Positions 34,655-43,465 of a stretch of DNA of 64,000 nucleotides are shown here, piece after piece (the stretch's first letter is position 1; every line of letters starts with the position of its first letter). The notes beneath the pieces were generated by a model, which saw only the letters and a list, made by a program, of their open reading frames with translations, did no database searches and had not been told where the DNA came from. This stretch comes from Clostridium_AW sp963515715 (GTDB lineage Bacteria; Bacillota; Clostridia; Clostridiales; Clostridiaceae). The stretch covers positions 1-64,000 of the forward strand of contig NZ_CAUPZS010000017.1 of the NCBI RefSeq assembly GCF_963515715.1, in the 5' to 3' direction. The translations under genes and the position numbers were made by a program.

Positions 34655-35620
34655 TTATTTAATAGACTCTGCAATCTTTATTAGTTCATCCTTTGAAATA
34701 TTTCCTCTACCTGATAGTCCATAAAGCACATTCTTATATTCCCAATCAATAGATTTATCATCAATTATCACTGCATCTACACCATTAATCTTTATTTCTT
34801 CAACTGTTCCCGCTGTTCCATCTGCGTATCCCATTTCTTCTGAAGCAAATCTTTGTTGCATATAAATAGTTTTTCCTGTTTTCTCATTAACAAACCATAA
34901 ATCAGTAACTTTATCGCTTATATCTCCATTTTCTCTCTTGTAAAGTTCTGCTCTCTCAAATTTATAGCCTTCTGGCAGATAAGAAGGAAGCTTAGCTTCA
35001 AAACAAAGGTAGTCGCTCAATTCGTTAGCATCTTTTAATTCTAACATTCCTTCTTTTCTCATTTTTTTCTCTTGCTCTACAGTGATTATTTCTCCATTTG
35101 AAAGGTTAGCAATTTTTTCACCATTTGCTGCGTACATATCCTCAGCATTTTCTTTTGTAACTATTTCTATTTTATTTCCATGTTTATCAAAAATTTTGCC
35201 TTTAAATTCTTCTGGAACAGGAATATTTTCCATCTTAGAACTTTCTACTTGTACAACACTTATATGTCCTAAAGATATTGTTTTTATTATTTTATCCGCT
35301 ATTTCACGTGCAAATGCTGGTTTTATTAAAGAAACACTGATTACTCCTACTGCTGCAACTGATGCTATTTTAGCTATATAAGACTTCTTATTTAACTTTT
35401 TCATATTATTATCCCCTTTATTTTCATTCATATTTTTTAGAACTCTATTGGATACAGCTTCTTTATTGCTGTCTTTACTAAAATCCTTCTCTGCTAAAGT
35501 CTTTCCCAGTTTTAAAATTTCATTGTATTCTTGGGAATTTGAGCTATTAGGATCTTCTATGCCATTAAAATAAGCATCCATGTCTATTGAAAATTTATCT
35601 TCAATGCTTTTTTTATTCAC
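34655..35620 (-). CDS. Membrane anti-sigma factor candidate with DUF4367 domain
   Basis: A 321-residue protein with a cytoplasmic N-terminal part (about 1-75), one membrane helix (about 84-104) and an extracytoplasmic DUF4367-type domain (about 195-321: FEAKLPSYLPEGYKFERAEL, IYMQQRF, INGVDAVIIDD). The GTG start lies two bases after the stop of the ECF sigma gene, so translation is coupled. This is the usual layout of a membrane-bound anti-sigma factor that releases its sigma factor on a surface signal. The N-terminus lacks the classical HxxxCxxC zinc anti-sigma motif, so the sigma-binding mode is unclear. Confidence 0.75.
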   Translation of the reverse strand: MNKKSIEDKFSIDMDAYFNGIEDPNSSNSQEYNEILKLGKTLAEKDFSKDSNKEAVSNRVLKNMNENKGDNNMKKLNKKSYIAKIASVAAVGVISVSLIKPAFAREIADKIIKTISLGHISVVQVESSKMENIPVPEEFKGKIFDKHGNKIEIVTKENAEDMYAANGEKIANLSNGEIITVEQEKKMRKEGMLELKDANELSDYLCFEAKLPSYLPEGYKFERAELYKRENGDISDKVTDLWFVNEKTGKTIYMQQRFASEEMGYADGTAGTVEEIKINGVDAVIIDDKSIDWEYKNVLYGLSGRGNISKDELIKIAESIK

Positions 35621-35622
35621 GG

Positions 35623-36183
35623 CTATTCCTCTCTTTCCATTTCTACTTTTAATTTTTTCATTGACCTGTAAAGTATTACTCCAACATTACTTTCACTAAT
35701 ATCTAATATTTGTGCTATTTCCTTATTTCTTATATTTGCCCCGAATTTAAGTGCTACAATATTTCTCTCTCTTTTATTCAAAGTATCCAAGGCCTTTGAA
35801 AGTTTAGCATTGGTTTCCGCTGTTACAACCATACTTTCTGGAGTTTTTTCTCTTGATACTAACTCCTTAATTGTGTAAAGAGAAAAGAATTGATGTTTCT
35901 TTAGACTTCTAAAATAATCATTTACTACATTTCTAGCAATAGCAAAAACCCATACTTCAAATGGCGCTTTACCCTCTGAATATGATTCAATTTTAAGCAT
36001 TATTTTTTCAAAAACCTGGCTTGTTAAATCTTCTGCTGTATAATCACAATTAACTCGATAATATATATAGTTATAGACTCTTTTGTAATACTTATTAAAA
36101 ATATCAGTAAGTTCTTCCTCTGCACATACTGTTTTTTTGACTTCTCTTTTATCAAGGGCATCATTCACCGCAAGCTGCTGCAT
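35623..36183 (-). CDS. ECF-type RNA polymerase sigma factor
   Basis: A 186-residue sigma-70 family factor with region 2 (about 24-90: IFNKYYKRVYNYIYYRV, AEDLTSQVFEKIM, PFEVWVFAIARNVVNDYFR) and region 4 (about 125-180: LNKRERNIVALKFGANIRNKEIAQIL, then an HTH recognition helix). No region 3 is present, as usual for ECF factors. It is co-transcribed with the membrane protein immediately downstream, its probable anti-sigma factor. Targets are unknown. Confidence 0.9.
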   Translation of the reverse strand: MQQLAVNDALDKREVKKTVCAEEELTDIFNKYYKRVYNYIYYRVNCDYTAEDLTSQVFEKIMLKIESYSEGKAPFEVWVFAIARNVVNDYFRSLKKHQFFSLYTIKELVSREKTPESMVVTAETNAKLSKALDTLNKRERNIVALKFGANIRNKEIAQILDISESNVGVILYRSMKKLKVEMEREE

Positions 36184-36378
36184 ATTTAAAAATTCTTCCT
36201 TTCATTAGGCATATTCAAGTGACTAATAGATTAACTCATTTGAACTATCATTTCATTTCATATGCCTTAACTTTTTTTACTTAGCTAAGTAATCTTCATA
36301 TGTTAATACGCAAAACTTTCCATTCCATTACATTATAGTAAAATCAAAGACACATCCTCAATTATTTCATAACTTTGT

Positions 36379-36559
36379 AATAGGACATAACTGTCCCCCA
36401 TAATGCTACATCCATGTCCTATACAATAGGACAAAACTGACCATAGAATAAATATAAGATAATAATTAAAACTTAATAGTATATAGTGACGTTTAGATGT
36501 TTAGATATTTAGTTTTTTAGATATTAAAAAAAATCCCTTAACAGGGATTTTCATTAAAT
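36379..36559. repeat. Duplicated intergenic block, copy 1
   Basis: About 180 bases almost identical to 37208-37359. It begins AATAGGACATAACTGTCCCC, includes ATGTCCTATACAATAGGACA, and ends in an AAAATCCC/GGGATTTT hairpin. Copy 1 has about 30 extra bases of TTTAGAT-type simple repeat. Two palindromic sub-sites share GGACA-N4-TGTCC. The rest of the gap 36184-36662 is AT-rich with no gene. Confidence 0.75.
36522..36551 (-). terminator. Terminator of nucleotidyltransferase gene
   Basis: Arms AAAATCCC (36530-36537) and GGGATTTT (36544-36551); on the minus strand eight T residues follow. It is located about 110 bases after the stop of the minus-strand gene, inside repeat copy 1. Confidence 0.8.
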
Positions 36560-36662
36560 TTACAATTATTTATAAATCATGGGCATTTCTATTTATTATG
36601 TTCACTTTGTTTATCCAATACTACTAATAAACACATTGAAATTATCTAAATGCTTTTCAATA

Positions 36663-37067
36663 TTAACTATATATACTTCCCCTTTCTTTTATACCCTTTA
36701 AAATTATTTCTCTTTCTTCGTTTAATAAAGCATATTCTTTAAGGGTTCTCATTTCAAAATACATTCTTTTAGTTTCATCTGTACAATAAATTTTTATCCC
36801 TGTACCTACTATTTGAGCCTTAAATACAGTAGATGCTTTCTTTAAATCTATTAAATCTATATCTCTATTTAAATTGCTAGCTAACTCTTGAGCTATCATA
36901 AAAATCTCATAGTCTGAAAAGCTCTCCTCACTTAAAAAAGCTATATCAATATCACTATCTTCTCTTAAGATTCCCTTTGCTGCTGAACCAAAAACATATA
37001 TTAAATAAGGATTAATTCTTTTTACCAATACTTCGTTGATATCATTGATAAAATCTTTATTCAGCAC
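36663..37067 (-). CDS. MNT-type nucleotidyltransferase (MntA-like), orphan
   Basis: A 134-residue minimal nucleotidyltransferase of pol-beta fold with the GS-x10-12-D-x-D signature (VFGSAAKGILREDSDIDIAF). In HEPN/MNT (type VII) toxin-antitoxin modules this protein adenylylates and silences a HEPN toxin. No HEPN gene (R-x4-6-H motif) is adjacent on either side, so it may be an orphan or act elsewhere. The start is ambiguous: GTG at 37067 has AGGTGG 8 bases upstream; GTG/TTG codons up to 37079 are alternatives. Repeat copy 1 with its terminator follows it. Confidence 0.75.
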   Translation of the reverse strand: MLNKDFINDINEVLVKRINPYLIYVFGSAAKGILREDSDIDIAFLSEESFSDYEIFMIAQELASNLNRDIDLIDLKKASTVFKAQIVGTGIKIYCTDETKRMYFEMRTLKEYALLNEEREIILKGIKERGSIYS

Positions 37068-37207
37068 TTTCAACACCACCTGTTAAATAATATATCTAAT
37101 TCTATTATATCCTAATTTATATTATATTTAAACATTGCTTCATTTTGCGTCGTAGCAAAAATTCATACTCATCTATTATCTTATCCCATGTGATATTTCC
37201 ACTCTAC

Positions 37208-37359
37208 TAATAGGACATAACTGTCCCCCATGATGTTACATCCATGTCCTATACAATAGGACAAAACTGTCCATAGAATAAATATAAGATAATAATTAAA
37301 ACTTAGTAGTATATAGTTTTAGATATTAAAAAAATCCCTTAACAGGATTTTCATTAAAT
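37208..37359. repeat. Duplicated intergenic block, copy 2
   Basis: A near-identical copy of 36379-36559, lacking about 30 bases of the TTTAGAT stretch. It carries GGACATAACTGTCC and GGACAAAACTGTCC, both palindromic apart from the centre, and a shorter AAAATCC/GGATTTT terminator (37331-37351) serving the 79-residue gene to its right. No other feature is seen between 37068 and 37381. Confidence 0.75.
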
Positions 37360-37381
37360 ATATAATCTATTTATCTATAAT

Positions 37382-37621
37382 TTATTTATCTAAAAATCTA
37401 TTAATATTGTTTAATGCTCCCCTTTCTTTTAATACCTCTATTAAATCTTCTACTATATAATGTTTACTCTGAGAGTGTAATGGTTCATAGCATGGTATAA
37501 TGTAATCATCCAAAATATTAGTATCCTTAATTAGTTTGTATACTTTTCTGGCTTCTATTCCTAAGCTTTCTGATAAGCTTTCAATGCAAAAAATAGTAAA
37601 TTCTAACTTTCTTTCATCCAT
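37382..37621 (-). CDS. DUF3791-like small protein, orphan
   Basis: A 79-residue protein matching my recollection of DUF3791: KLEFTIFCIESLSESLGI, then ARKVYKLIKDTNILDDYIIP, CYEPLHSQSKHYIVEDLIEV. Such proteins usually sit beside DUF3990 ADP-ribosyltransferase-like toxin genes and are thought to act as their partner. No DUF3990 gene is adjacent here. Like the nucleotidyltransferase 300 bases away, it is followed by a copy of the same intergenic block, so both look like leftover halves of toxin-antitoxin modules. Confidence 0.7.
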   Translation of the reverse strand: MDERKLEFTIFCIESLSESLGIEARKVYKLIKDTNILDDYIIPCYEPLHSQSKHYIVEDLIEVLKERGALNNINRFLDK

Positions 37622-37882
37622 TACAGCACCTTCAAATATTTTTATTCTTGTATATATTTATACTTCTTTTCTAATTATTCTTATTACATATTATAGCATA
37701 AAATCTATCTTAATAATCGCTTTTATTAATCTAAATAAAGCATCAGAAAGCATAATTAAAAATTATTTCCTTTGAAATCAATTTATATTTAAGAAATCCA
37801 AAATGCTATGTAATGCTTTTATGTTAAAAATTGGACACCTTCCTCATCTTTTGTGTTTATACATATACGAGGTGATGAATTA

Positions 37883-38446
37883 ATGAGGGACGTGGAAAGT
37901 TTAGTTGATAGAGCTAAAAAGGGAGATAAGTCTTCTTTAGAGGAGTTGATTAAAGCTTTAACCCCTTTAATTATGAAAGAATCATCGAAGGTATACTTAA
38001 AAGGCTATGATAGGGAAGATTTGATTCAAATTGGTAATCTATCTTTATTAAAGGCTCTGGATAAGTACGATACAAGCAAGAAAAATTTTATTGGATATGC
38101 AGCTATGGCAATTAAAAATAATTATTATTATTTGATAAGAAGGGAATGTAAGGAAAACTATGAGGCAAGCCTAAATAAAGAAATAGGAGAGGATATTTAT
38201 ATAGTGGATACTCTAAAGAGTACAGAAAATATAGAAGAGAATTTTATTAAAAAAGAGGAATATAAAAAGCTATATTCTGCTTTAAAAAAGCTCTCTAAAG
38301 AAGAGATCCATATAATTAACTGGATATATTTTGAGAGAAAAAAACTAACAGACTATGCCACAGAAAACAATCTTTCCTACAGTAAAGCTAGATATTTAAA
38401 GGATAAAACTATTAATAAACTTAAGGGGGATATGATGGATGGATAA
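37883..38446 (+). CDS. Sigma-70-like factor (sigma/UviA-BotR-like group)
   Basis: A 187-residue sigma-like protein with region 2 (LVDRAKKGDKSSLEELI, DLIQIGNLSLLKALDKYD, FIGYAAMAIKNNYYYLIRRE) and region 4 (YSALKKLSKEEIHIINWIYFE, then an HTH-like YATENNLSYSKARYLKDKT). I chose ATG 37883 because CGAGGTGAT precedes it; the GTG at 37853 is upstream of that site. It overlaps the next gene by 8 bases and begins a compact four-gene operon. The diverged region 4 suggests recognition of few promoters, possibly its own. Confidence 0.8.
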   Translation: MRDVESLVDRAKKGDKSSLEELIKALTPLIMKESSKVYLKGYDREDLIQIGNLSLLKALDKYDTSKKNFIGYAAMAIKNNYYYLIRRECKENYEASLNKEIGEDIYIVDTLKSTENIEENFIKKEEYKKLYSALKKLSKEEIHIINWIYFERKKLTDYATENNLSYSKARYLKDKTINKLKGDMMDG

Positions 38447-38900
38447 TTATACTCTTTTATCAAATGATTTAATACATATGGACATGAGCATAGGAGCATT
38501 TAAGCTATACAGCATTTTATCCACCTATTGTTATGGGAGAAAAGATAGTTGTTTCCCCTCTCAGAAAACCCTAGCTAATGATATGGGAAAATCCACTAGA
38601 ACCATCAGAAGATATTTAAGTGAGCTAGAGGATAATGATTTAATTAGAATAAAAAGAAGAGGTTCAAATTCAAGTATTTATACCTTGGTTGAGAAGACTG
38701 AGAGATTTTACATAGATAAATATAAAGTCATCATAGACAACATAAAAACCACATCAAGTAAAAAAGAAAGCAGATCATATAAATCTAAATTAGATAAATT
38801 TAGTGACTACCCTCAAAGAAAATACAATTTTAAATTGCTAGAAGAAGCTTTATTGAAAAGAGATGGAGAAATTAAATATAATGAAGTTTCAGCAATATAA
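38439..38900 (+). CDS. Helix-turn-helix protein (HTH_36-like)
   Basis: A 153-residue DNA-binding protein. The N-terminal winged helix (about 18-85) has SFPSQ-type CFPSQKTLANDMGKSTRTIRRYLSEL, typical of HTH_36 domains in plasmid and phage replication proteins and their chromosomal relatives, then a basic Ser/Lys-rich tail. It overlaps the sigma gene, so the products are made together. A regulator of the same operon is likely. Confidence 0.75.
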   Translation: MDNYTLLSNDLIHMDMSIGAFKLYSILSTYCYGRKDSCFPSQKTLANDMGKSTRTIRRYLSELEDNDLIRIKRRGSNSSIYTLVEKTERFYIDKYKVIIDNIKTTSSKKESRSYKSKLDKFSDYPQRKYNFKLLEEALLKRDGEIKYNEVSAI

Positions 38901-38963
38901 AATAAGAAAAACTTCCTCACTTTTTTAAATAGTGCATATGTAATAGTGAAGGGAGTTGATATC

Positions 38964-39188
38964 ATGGCTGCTACAGCAGACAAGTTCAAAACCAGTTTAA
39001 TTTTGGAGTACAGCATTGGTCAAAACGAAGATGGAAAGGATATAATCAGAAGACAAAAATTTTCTTCCATTAAAATTGATGCTTTAGATGATGATCTTTT
39101 CCAAATAGCTAATGCATTCTCTCCACTATTGGAACATGAAGTTATAAGTCTTAAAAAGCAAGATGACAGCGTAATACTTGATTATTAA
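38964..39188 (+). CDS. DUF1659-like small protein
   Basis: A 74-residue acidic protein (start ATG 38964 behind GAAGGGAG) with the DUF1659 pattern: SLILEYSIGQNEDGKDIIRRQKF, then DDDLFQIANAFSPLLEHEV. It has no signal or membrane segment. It is paired with a DUF2922-like gene 20 bases on, a pairing common in Firmicutes. Function unknown. Confidence 0.75.
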   Translation: MAATADKFKTSLILEYSIGQNEDGKDIIRRQKFSSIKIDALDDDLFQIANAFSPLLEHEVISLKKQDDSVILDY

Positions 39189-39208
39189 AATTAAAGGAGG
39201 GGTTTTAA

Positions 39209-39427
39209 TTGGCTAGGAGTTTAGTTATGACCTTTGTAAACATAGGTGGTAAAAAATCAAACATCACACTTAATAACGTTAAAGAAGATTTAACCGCTGA
39301 AGAAGTGAATAAAGCAATGGATGTAGTCATAGACAAAAATGTATTTCAAAGTAAGGATGGAGATTTAGTATCTAAGGACTCAGCTAAAATAGTTGATAGA
39401 ACAACTAGGGAAATTGATTTAGCGTAA
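39209..39427 (+). CDS. DUF2922-like small protein
   Basis: A 72-residue protein with TTG start directed by AAAGGAGGGG. The pattern LVMTFVNIGGKKSNITLNNV, then LTAEEVNKAMDVVIDKNVF matches DUF2922. It is the last gene of the sigma-HTH-DUF1659-DUF2922 operon. Function unknown. Confidence 0.75.
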   Translation: MARSLVMTFVNIGGKKSNITLNNVKEDLTAEEVNKAMDVVIDKNVFQSKDGDLVSKDSAKIVDRTTREIDLA

Positions 39428-39461
39428 TAAAAACATTTACTCTAATAAGAGCATTTTACTC

Positions 39462-39500
39462 TAAAGGCAAAGGGCAAATCACTCTTTGCCTTTATGCTTT
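39462..39500 (+). terminator. Terminator of sigma operon
   Basis: Eleven-base arms TAAAGGCAAAG (39462-39472) and CTTTGCCTTTA (39484-39494) followed by TGCTTTTAT. A near copy without an upstream gene lies at 40826-40865. Confidence 0.8.
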
Positions 39501-39516
39501 TATAAACAACAAAAGA

Positions 39517-39550
39517 GATAACTCTAGATAAAATTTAAGTTAGAGTTATC
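39517..39550 (-). terminator. Terminator of M14 carboxypeptidase gene
   Basis: Perfect 10-base arms GATAACTCTA (39517-39526) and TAGAGTTATC (39541-39550); on the minus strand TCTTTTGTTG follows. It lies 54 bases past the M14 stop. Confidence 0.7.
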
Positions 39551-39603
39551 CCCTATAATCATATTTTGAGTAAGGTCTGCCTCCACACCTAAGTGGAACT
39601 AGC

Positions 39604-40677
39604 TTATTTCTTTACAGAAGGTCCTGTCTTTGGAATATTTTCTGCTATACTTATATCAGCTTCATATAAAGAACCATCAGCAGTTGAAGAAATTAAGGAC
39701 ATCATAACTTCCACAAAGGTTCTTTTTAAATATCCTGAAGATTTTTGTCCAAGAGATTGCATATTTCCTCTCATTTCAACTAAAACACTTCCTGAACCTG
39801 CGATACCGTATGAATTTCTAGCTATACCTTCATAAGCTCCACCATCGTATAAACTTACCTCTGAAAATCCATAGTGTTCTAAATCAGTATAAATAACAGA
39901 ACACATCTTTTTAGATAATTCTACAGCTTCTGGCTTAGCTTTTGGATCTGTAGGCCAAAGTATTGAAGTTTTTATCATATTACCATTTTCCTCATTAATG
40001 TAAGTTCCTTGATGATGTAAGTCTATTACCCATTCTGGCTTAATTTCTTTATATGCATTTAATACAGCTACAGCTTCTGGAACTGGATTTGTTGGGTAAG
40101 TTTTTCCTCCATCCTTTTTATAGAGAGGACTATCCTCCCAATTCTGCCAATGCCATCTGTTCATGTCATAACCAACACCTTCTACTGCATAGTTAACCTT
40201 AGGAGCTGTTGGGTCTACATTATATCTATGATGCAATTCTGTTCCATCTACATTTACCCTAGGCACAATATAAACAGTTACTTCTTTTAATATGTCCTGA
40301 ACATTTTTATTTCCTGTAGATAAGAATTTTAGCACTTCTAATGCAGCTTCTGTTCCAAGGGGCTCATTTCCATGCTGTTGAGTTATTACCATAACACTCT
40401 TAGGCCCATTTCCAACTTTAGCTAGGTATATGTCTCTTCCTTGATTTGACTTACCAGCTACAGTTAACTCCATAGCTCCCTTTGATGATTTTTCAATTTG
40501 TTTTAATATTTTTGTTAACTCCTCGTAGTTATGTAGGCTGCTTAAATTTACATTTTGAGTTTCAGTTATCCAAGGTCCATTTGGCTTTAATGGTTTCTCC
40601 CCTGCATAAATAGTAGCAGAAGTAGTGAGCACCATTGTTAAGCCTAGGGCAGTAATCATTGATATTTCCTTTTTCAT
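39604..40677 (-). CDS. Secreted M14-family zinc carboxypeptidase
   Basis: A 357-residue exported protein with a signal peptide to about Ala25. The M14 catalytic domain shows zinc ligands H102-x-x-E105 (QQHGNEPLG), substrate-binding RVNVDGTE, the second zinc histidine in VIDLHHQG, and the catalytic Glu in LVEMRGN. The YDMNRWHWQNWED segment is the Asn-Arg substrate-carboxylate motif. Members hydrolyse C-terminal residues of peptides or wall-peptide gamma-D-glutamyl bonds. Unlike the two AstE-type proteins in the left operon, it is a classical carboxypeptidase-type M14 and is monocistronic behind AAAGGAGG. Confidence 0.85.
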   Translation of the reverse strand: MKKEISMITALGLTMVLTTSATIYAGEKPLKPNGPWITETQNVNLSSLHNYEELTKILKQIEKSSKGAMELTVAGKSNQGRDIYLAKVGNGPKSVMVITQQHGNEPLGTEAALEVLKFLSTGNKNVQDILKEVTVYIVPRVNVDGTELHHRYNVDPTAPKVNYAVEGVGYDMNRWHWQNWEDSPLYKKDGGKTYPTNPVPEAVAVLNAYKEIKPEWVIDLHHQGTYINEENGNMIKTSILWPTDPKAKPEAVELSKKMCSVIYTDLEHYGFSEVSLYDGGAYEGIARNSYGIAGSGSVLVEMRGNMQSLGQKSSGYLKRTFVEVMMSLISSTADGSLYEADISIAENIPKTGPSVKK

Positions 40678-40883
40678 AATATTCCTCCTTTTTTAATTAT
40701 TACACCTTTATTATAAGTCATAATCAAGTATTATTTTGTCAAATCACAGGAATAATTTCCAATTATTTTTCGATAATTTTCTTTCTATTTAATATATTAT
40801 TAAAAAACATTGTATTGACATTTTGCTCTTAAAGGCAAAGGGCAAATTACTCTTTGCTTTTATATTTTTATCCCATTGTTACT

Positions 40884-41001
40884 ACCCATTTTACGGAAAT
40901 TATGTGTTTATATGCTATATGTAAAAGTATAACGTATGAAGGGATGGGATCATATTGACAATTGAAACTATGGGGGTTAAGACATTTTTAAAGAAGGTTG
41001 A
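40884..41001 (+). repeat. Duplicated sigma-gene upstream region (copy 1)
   Basis: About 118 bases nearly identical to 43466-43583: ACCCATTTTACGG, then AAAGTATAACGTATGAAGGGATGGGATCAT in two parts, and the first 15 codons of the sigma-like gene from its TTG start. Identity stops abruptly at about 41001, where the sequence switches to the 3-prime end of a NodB deacetylase. Confidence 0.85.
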
Positions 41002-41153
41002 AAGAGACAGGATACAAAATGGCCTTCACTACAAAAAGAGGATTTGCAAATATAAGTAATGGTTTATATGAATTAAAAAGAGTTTTCATAAGTGGCCATA
41101 CCGGAATAGAAAAGTTTGAAAAAAGATTAATGAATGGATTTGAGGAAATGTAA
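40955..41153 (+). pseudogene. Deletion scar: sigma gene 5-prime end joined to NodB deacetylase 3-prime end
   Basis: From the TTG at 40955 the first 16 codons match the sigma-like gene at 43538 (MTIETMGVKTFLKKVE). The sequence then jumps, about 1 base out of frame, to the last 50 codons of a deacetylase like that at 44.3-45.0 kb (TGYKMAFTTKRGF, GLYELKRVFISGHTGIEKFE, ending FEEM stop). A copy of the sigma-deacetylase pair has lost roughly 1.3 kb internally. An orphan terminator hairpin copy lies just upstream at 40.83 kb. Confidence 0.85.
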
Positions 41154-41173
41154 ATACTTCTTTTAAAATAACA

Positions 41174-41209
41174 AAAAACCACGCTAAGTTTCTACTTAAC
41201 GTGGTTTTT
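41174..41209. terminator. Bidirectional terminator
   Basis: Sixteen-base arms (41174-41189 and 41194-41209) with a single G-U-type mismatch, A-run before and T-run after. It lies between the deacetylase scar and the convergent chemoreceptor. Confidence 0.85.
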
Positions 41210-41237
41210 AAGTTGAGTTTTCATATTTTCTTATTTT

Positions 41238-43274
41238 TTATATTTTAAATTTATTAGTTTCCTTATTAAGTTTTTCTGATACCTCTTTTAAATCTAAAGA
41301 AACAATAGACAATTCAGAAGCTCCTGCGCTCATTTCTTCCGATGAGGCTGCAATTTCCTCTGAAGCTGCAGAGGTCTTCTCTGATACCAAAGATATAGTT
41401 TTTACTTTTTCTAATACTATTTCTTTAGACTCTATAGTATTTTCAGCAGATTTATACAAATCATCTATTAAAGGTGATATGCCCACTATAGAATCTAACA
41501 TATCATTTAAAGAAGTCTTAGTACTTTCCGCTATGTTAGTCTGGTCATCTACAAGATTTTTAACGCCATTAGATGTTTCCAATACATTCTCAGTCTCAAT
41601 TTTTATATTATGAACTAAATCTTGAATTTCACTAATGGAATCCTGTGACCTCTCAGCTAAACTTCTAACCTGCTCCGCTACTACGGCAAATCCTCTACCA
41701 GCCTCACCAGCTCTAGCTGCTTCTATAGCTGCATTCAAAGCTAAAAGATTGGTTTGCTCTGATATACTATTAATCACATCAGTTATGCTTCCTATTTTTA
41801 ATACACTTACATTTAATCCATTAATTTTATTTGAAACCATATCAAAAGCACTTTTTATATCTTCTATGGATTTTAATAAATTATCTATCTCTTCTTTTCC
41901 AATTCTAGCTTTATTTTCTGTTTCATTAGAACTATTTTTTATAATAGATACTTTTTCATTTATATTTTGAAGTTCTTCAGATAGCTTGGACATATAATTT
42001 ACAGCTTCCATCAAATCCCCTGTCTGCTCTGAAGATCCTTGTGCTATATCTTGTACTGCTAAAGCCACTTCTGACGTAATATCAGTCATTTTATCTGCAT
42101 TATCATTTAAATTTCTAGATTTATCATTTATTTTATCACTTTCACTTTTTATGATGCTTATAGTATTTTTTAAACTATCGCACATTGCCTTGAAACCTTT
42201 AGCTAAAGCTCCTAGCTCATCATTGTTTTTAACATCAATTTCTATATCAAATTCACCATTGGATATTTTTTCAGATACTCTCACCAAATTCTTAACAGGA
42301 TTAATAATACTTTTAGATATAGCCATCATAATTAATGCCACTAAAATAAAACATATTATAGATATTACAACTATAATAACTATCATTTCTCTTATAGCAT
42401 TCTGTACATTTTTCATGGAAAGTCCTACGTTCAACGCCCCTACATGAACTCCAGATTTATATAATGGTACTAAAACATCGTAAACCTCTATAGTATCTTT
42501 ATATAAAAGAGTTGAAGAGTGTATTCCATTGTCTACTGCTGCAGTCCTGCTCCCTATATCATCTACAGTGCTTCCAATTCTATCCTTATCACTATGAGCT
42601 GTAACTTTTAAACTTTTATCTATAATTAGTGCATATTCCATGCCTTCATCTTTTGCCAAGTCGTCCAACAACTTTTGCAAATCCATGCTATTGCTCATTT
42701 CTTCAATTCTATTAGCAAGTATGCCAATTTGTATAACTCCTCCGCCATTTTTTCTAATATATCCATACTTATAATAATTATCTTCGACTATACTTTTTCT
42801 TACATCTTCCATAAGCTCTTCCTTCTCACCTTTTATAACAGGGAGAACTATTTTTTTCTCATCATAATTTTCATTTACAACAGCAGGTATATTTGAATAT
42901 ATAATTTTACCCGATGGATCTGACACATTGATTTCATCTACATTAAAAGTTTGTGCCATAATTTTTAAATAATCATTATTTACAGATGACATATTATTAT
43001 TTATAAACTTACCCATATTCCTGATTTGGTTTTCTATAATTTCATTAAATTCGGTTAAAATCTCCTGATTTTTACCGATTTCACTGGATACTTGTTTCGC
43101 TAAATTAACACCATCCGTTCTCATTTGGGCTATTATTTTTCTTTCAGCTACATTTATTGCTGCTGCTGATAATATAGAATTTATAATTAGAATTATAACT
43201 AATGGTGTTATTAAAATTTTAGACTTTATAGATTTTTTACCCTTTTCACCTTTTCTTAGCTTTATTTTTTTCAT
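41238..43274 (-). CDS. Methyl-accepting chemotaxis protein with CACHE-type sensor (paralogue 2)
   Basis: A 678-residue close paralogue of the chemoreceptor at 31.4-33.4 kb, with the same layout: membrane helix, CACHE-type extracellular sensor (INVSDPSGKIIYSNIPAV; GMEYALIIDKSLKVTAHS), second membrane helix, HAMP, and signalling tip NLLALNAAIEAARAGEAGRGF. The ATG at 43274 follows AGGGAAGGTG; a GTG four codons earlier is less likely because the paralogue aligns from MKKIKL. Differences concentrate in the sensor, suggesting related but not identical ligands. Confidence 0.92.
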   Translation of the reverse strand: MKKIKLRKGEKGKKSIKSKILITPLVIILIINSILSAAAINVAERKIIAQMRTDGVNLAKQVSSEIGKNQEILTEFNEIIENQIRNMGKFINNNMSSVNNDYLKIMAQTFNVDEINVSDPSGKIIYSNIPAVVNENYDEKKIVLPVIKGEKEELMEDVRKSIVEDNYYKYGYIRKNGGGVIQIGILANRIEEMSNSMDLQKLLDDLAKDEGMEYALIIDKSLKVTAHSDKDRIGSTVDDIGSRTAAVDNGIHSSTLLYKDTIEVYDVLVPLYKSGVHVGALNVGLSMKNVQNAIREMIVIIVVISIICFILVALIMMAISKSIINPVKNLVRVSEKISNGEFDIEIDVKNNDELGALAKGFKAMCDSLKNTISIIKSESDKINDKSRNLNDNADKMTDITSEVALAVQDIAQGSSEQTGDLMEAVNYMSKLSEELQNINEKVSIIKNSSNETENKARIGKEEIDNLLKSIEDIKSAFDMVSNKINGLNVSVLKIGSITDVINSISEQTNLLALNAAIEAARAGEAGRGFAVVAEQVRSLAERSQDSISEIQDLVHNIKIETENVLETSNGVKNLVDDQTNIAESTKTSLNDMLDSIVGISPLIDDLYKSAENTIESKEIVLEKVKTISLVSEKTSAASEEIAASSEEMSAGASELSIVSLDLKEVSEKLNKETNKFKI

Positions 43275-43465
43275 CCTATCTTTCACCTTCCCTATACGAA
43301 ATCAATTTTCACATAATAACTACATTCATTAATATTTATATTATCGAATATAAATGTAATAATTTCAGTAATAATTTTATATTTTTACATTTTATGTAAC
43401 CTTTTGTCAATTTTCAGGTGGGGTCTGACTCCTTTGCGAGACGTAGCCGAGCTTGTTAGGAGTGT

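Noticed and set aside
36379..36440. Insertion-sequence end
   Set aside because: The GGACA/TGTCC palindromes and duplication suggested one, but there is no transposase or target duplication, and the block ends in a terminator fitting the adjacent gene. Recorded as a repeat.
40826..40865. Terminator of an unannotated plus-strand gene
   Set aside because: The AAAGGCAAAG hairpin is a copy of that at 39.46 kb, but no plus-strand frame precedes it. It fits better as part of the duplicated and deleted segment.
43418..43464. REP-type element or transposon end in the GC-rich patch
   Set aside because: GGGGTCTGACTCC resembles REP-associated motifs, but only one short patch is present and pairing is poor. 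Not enough to call.
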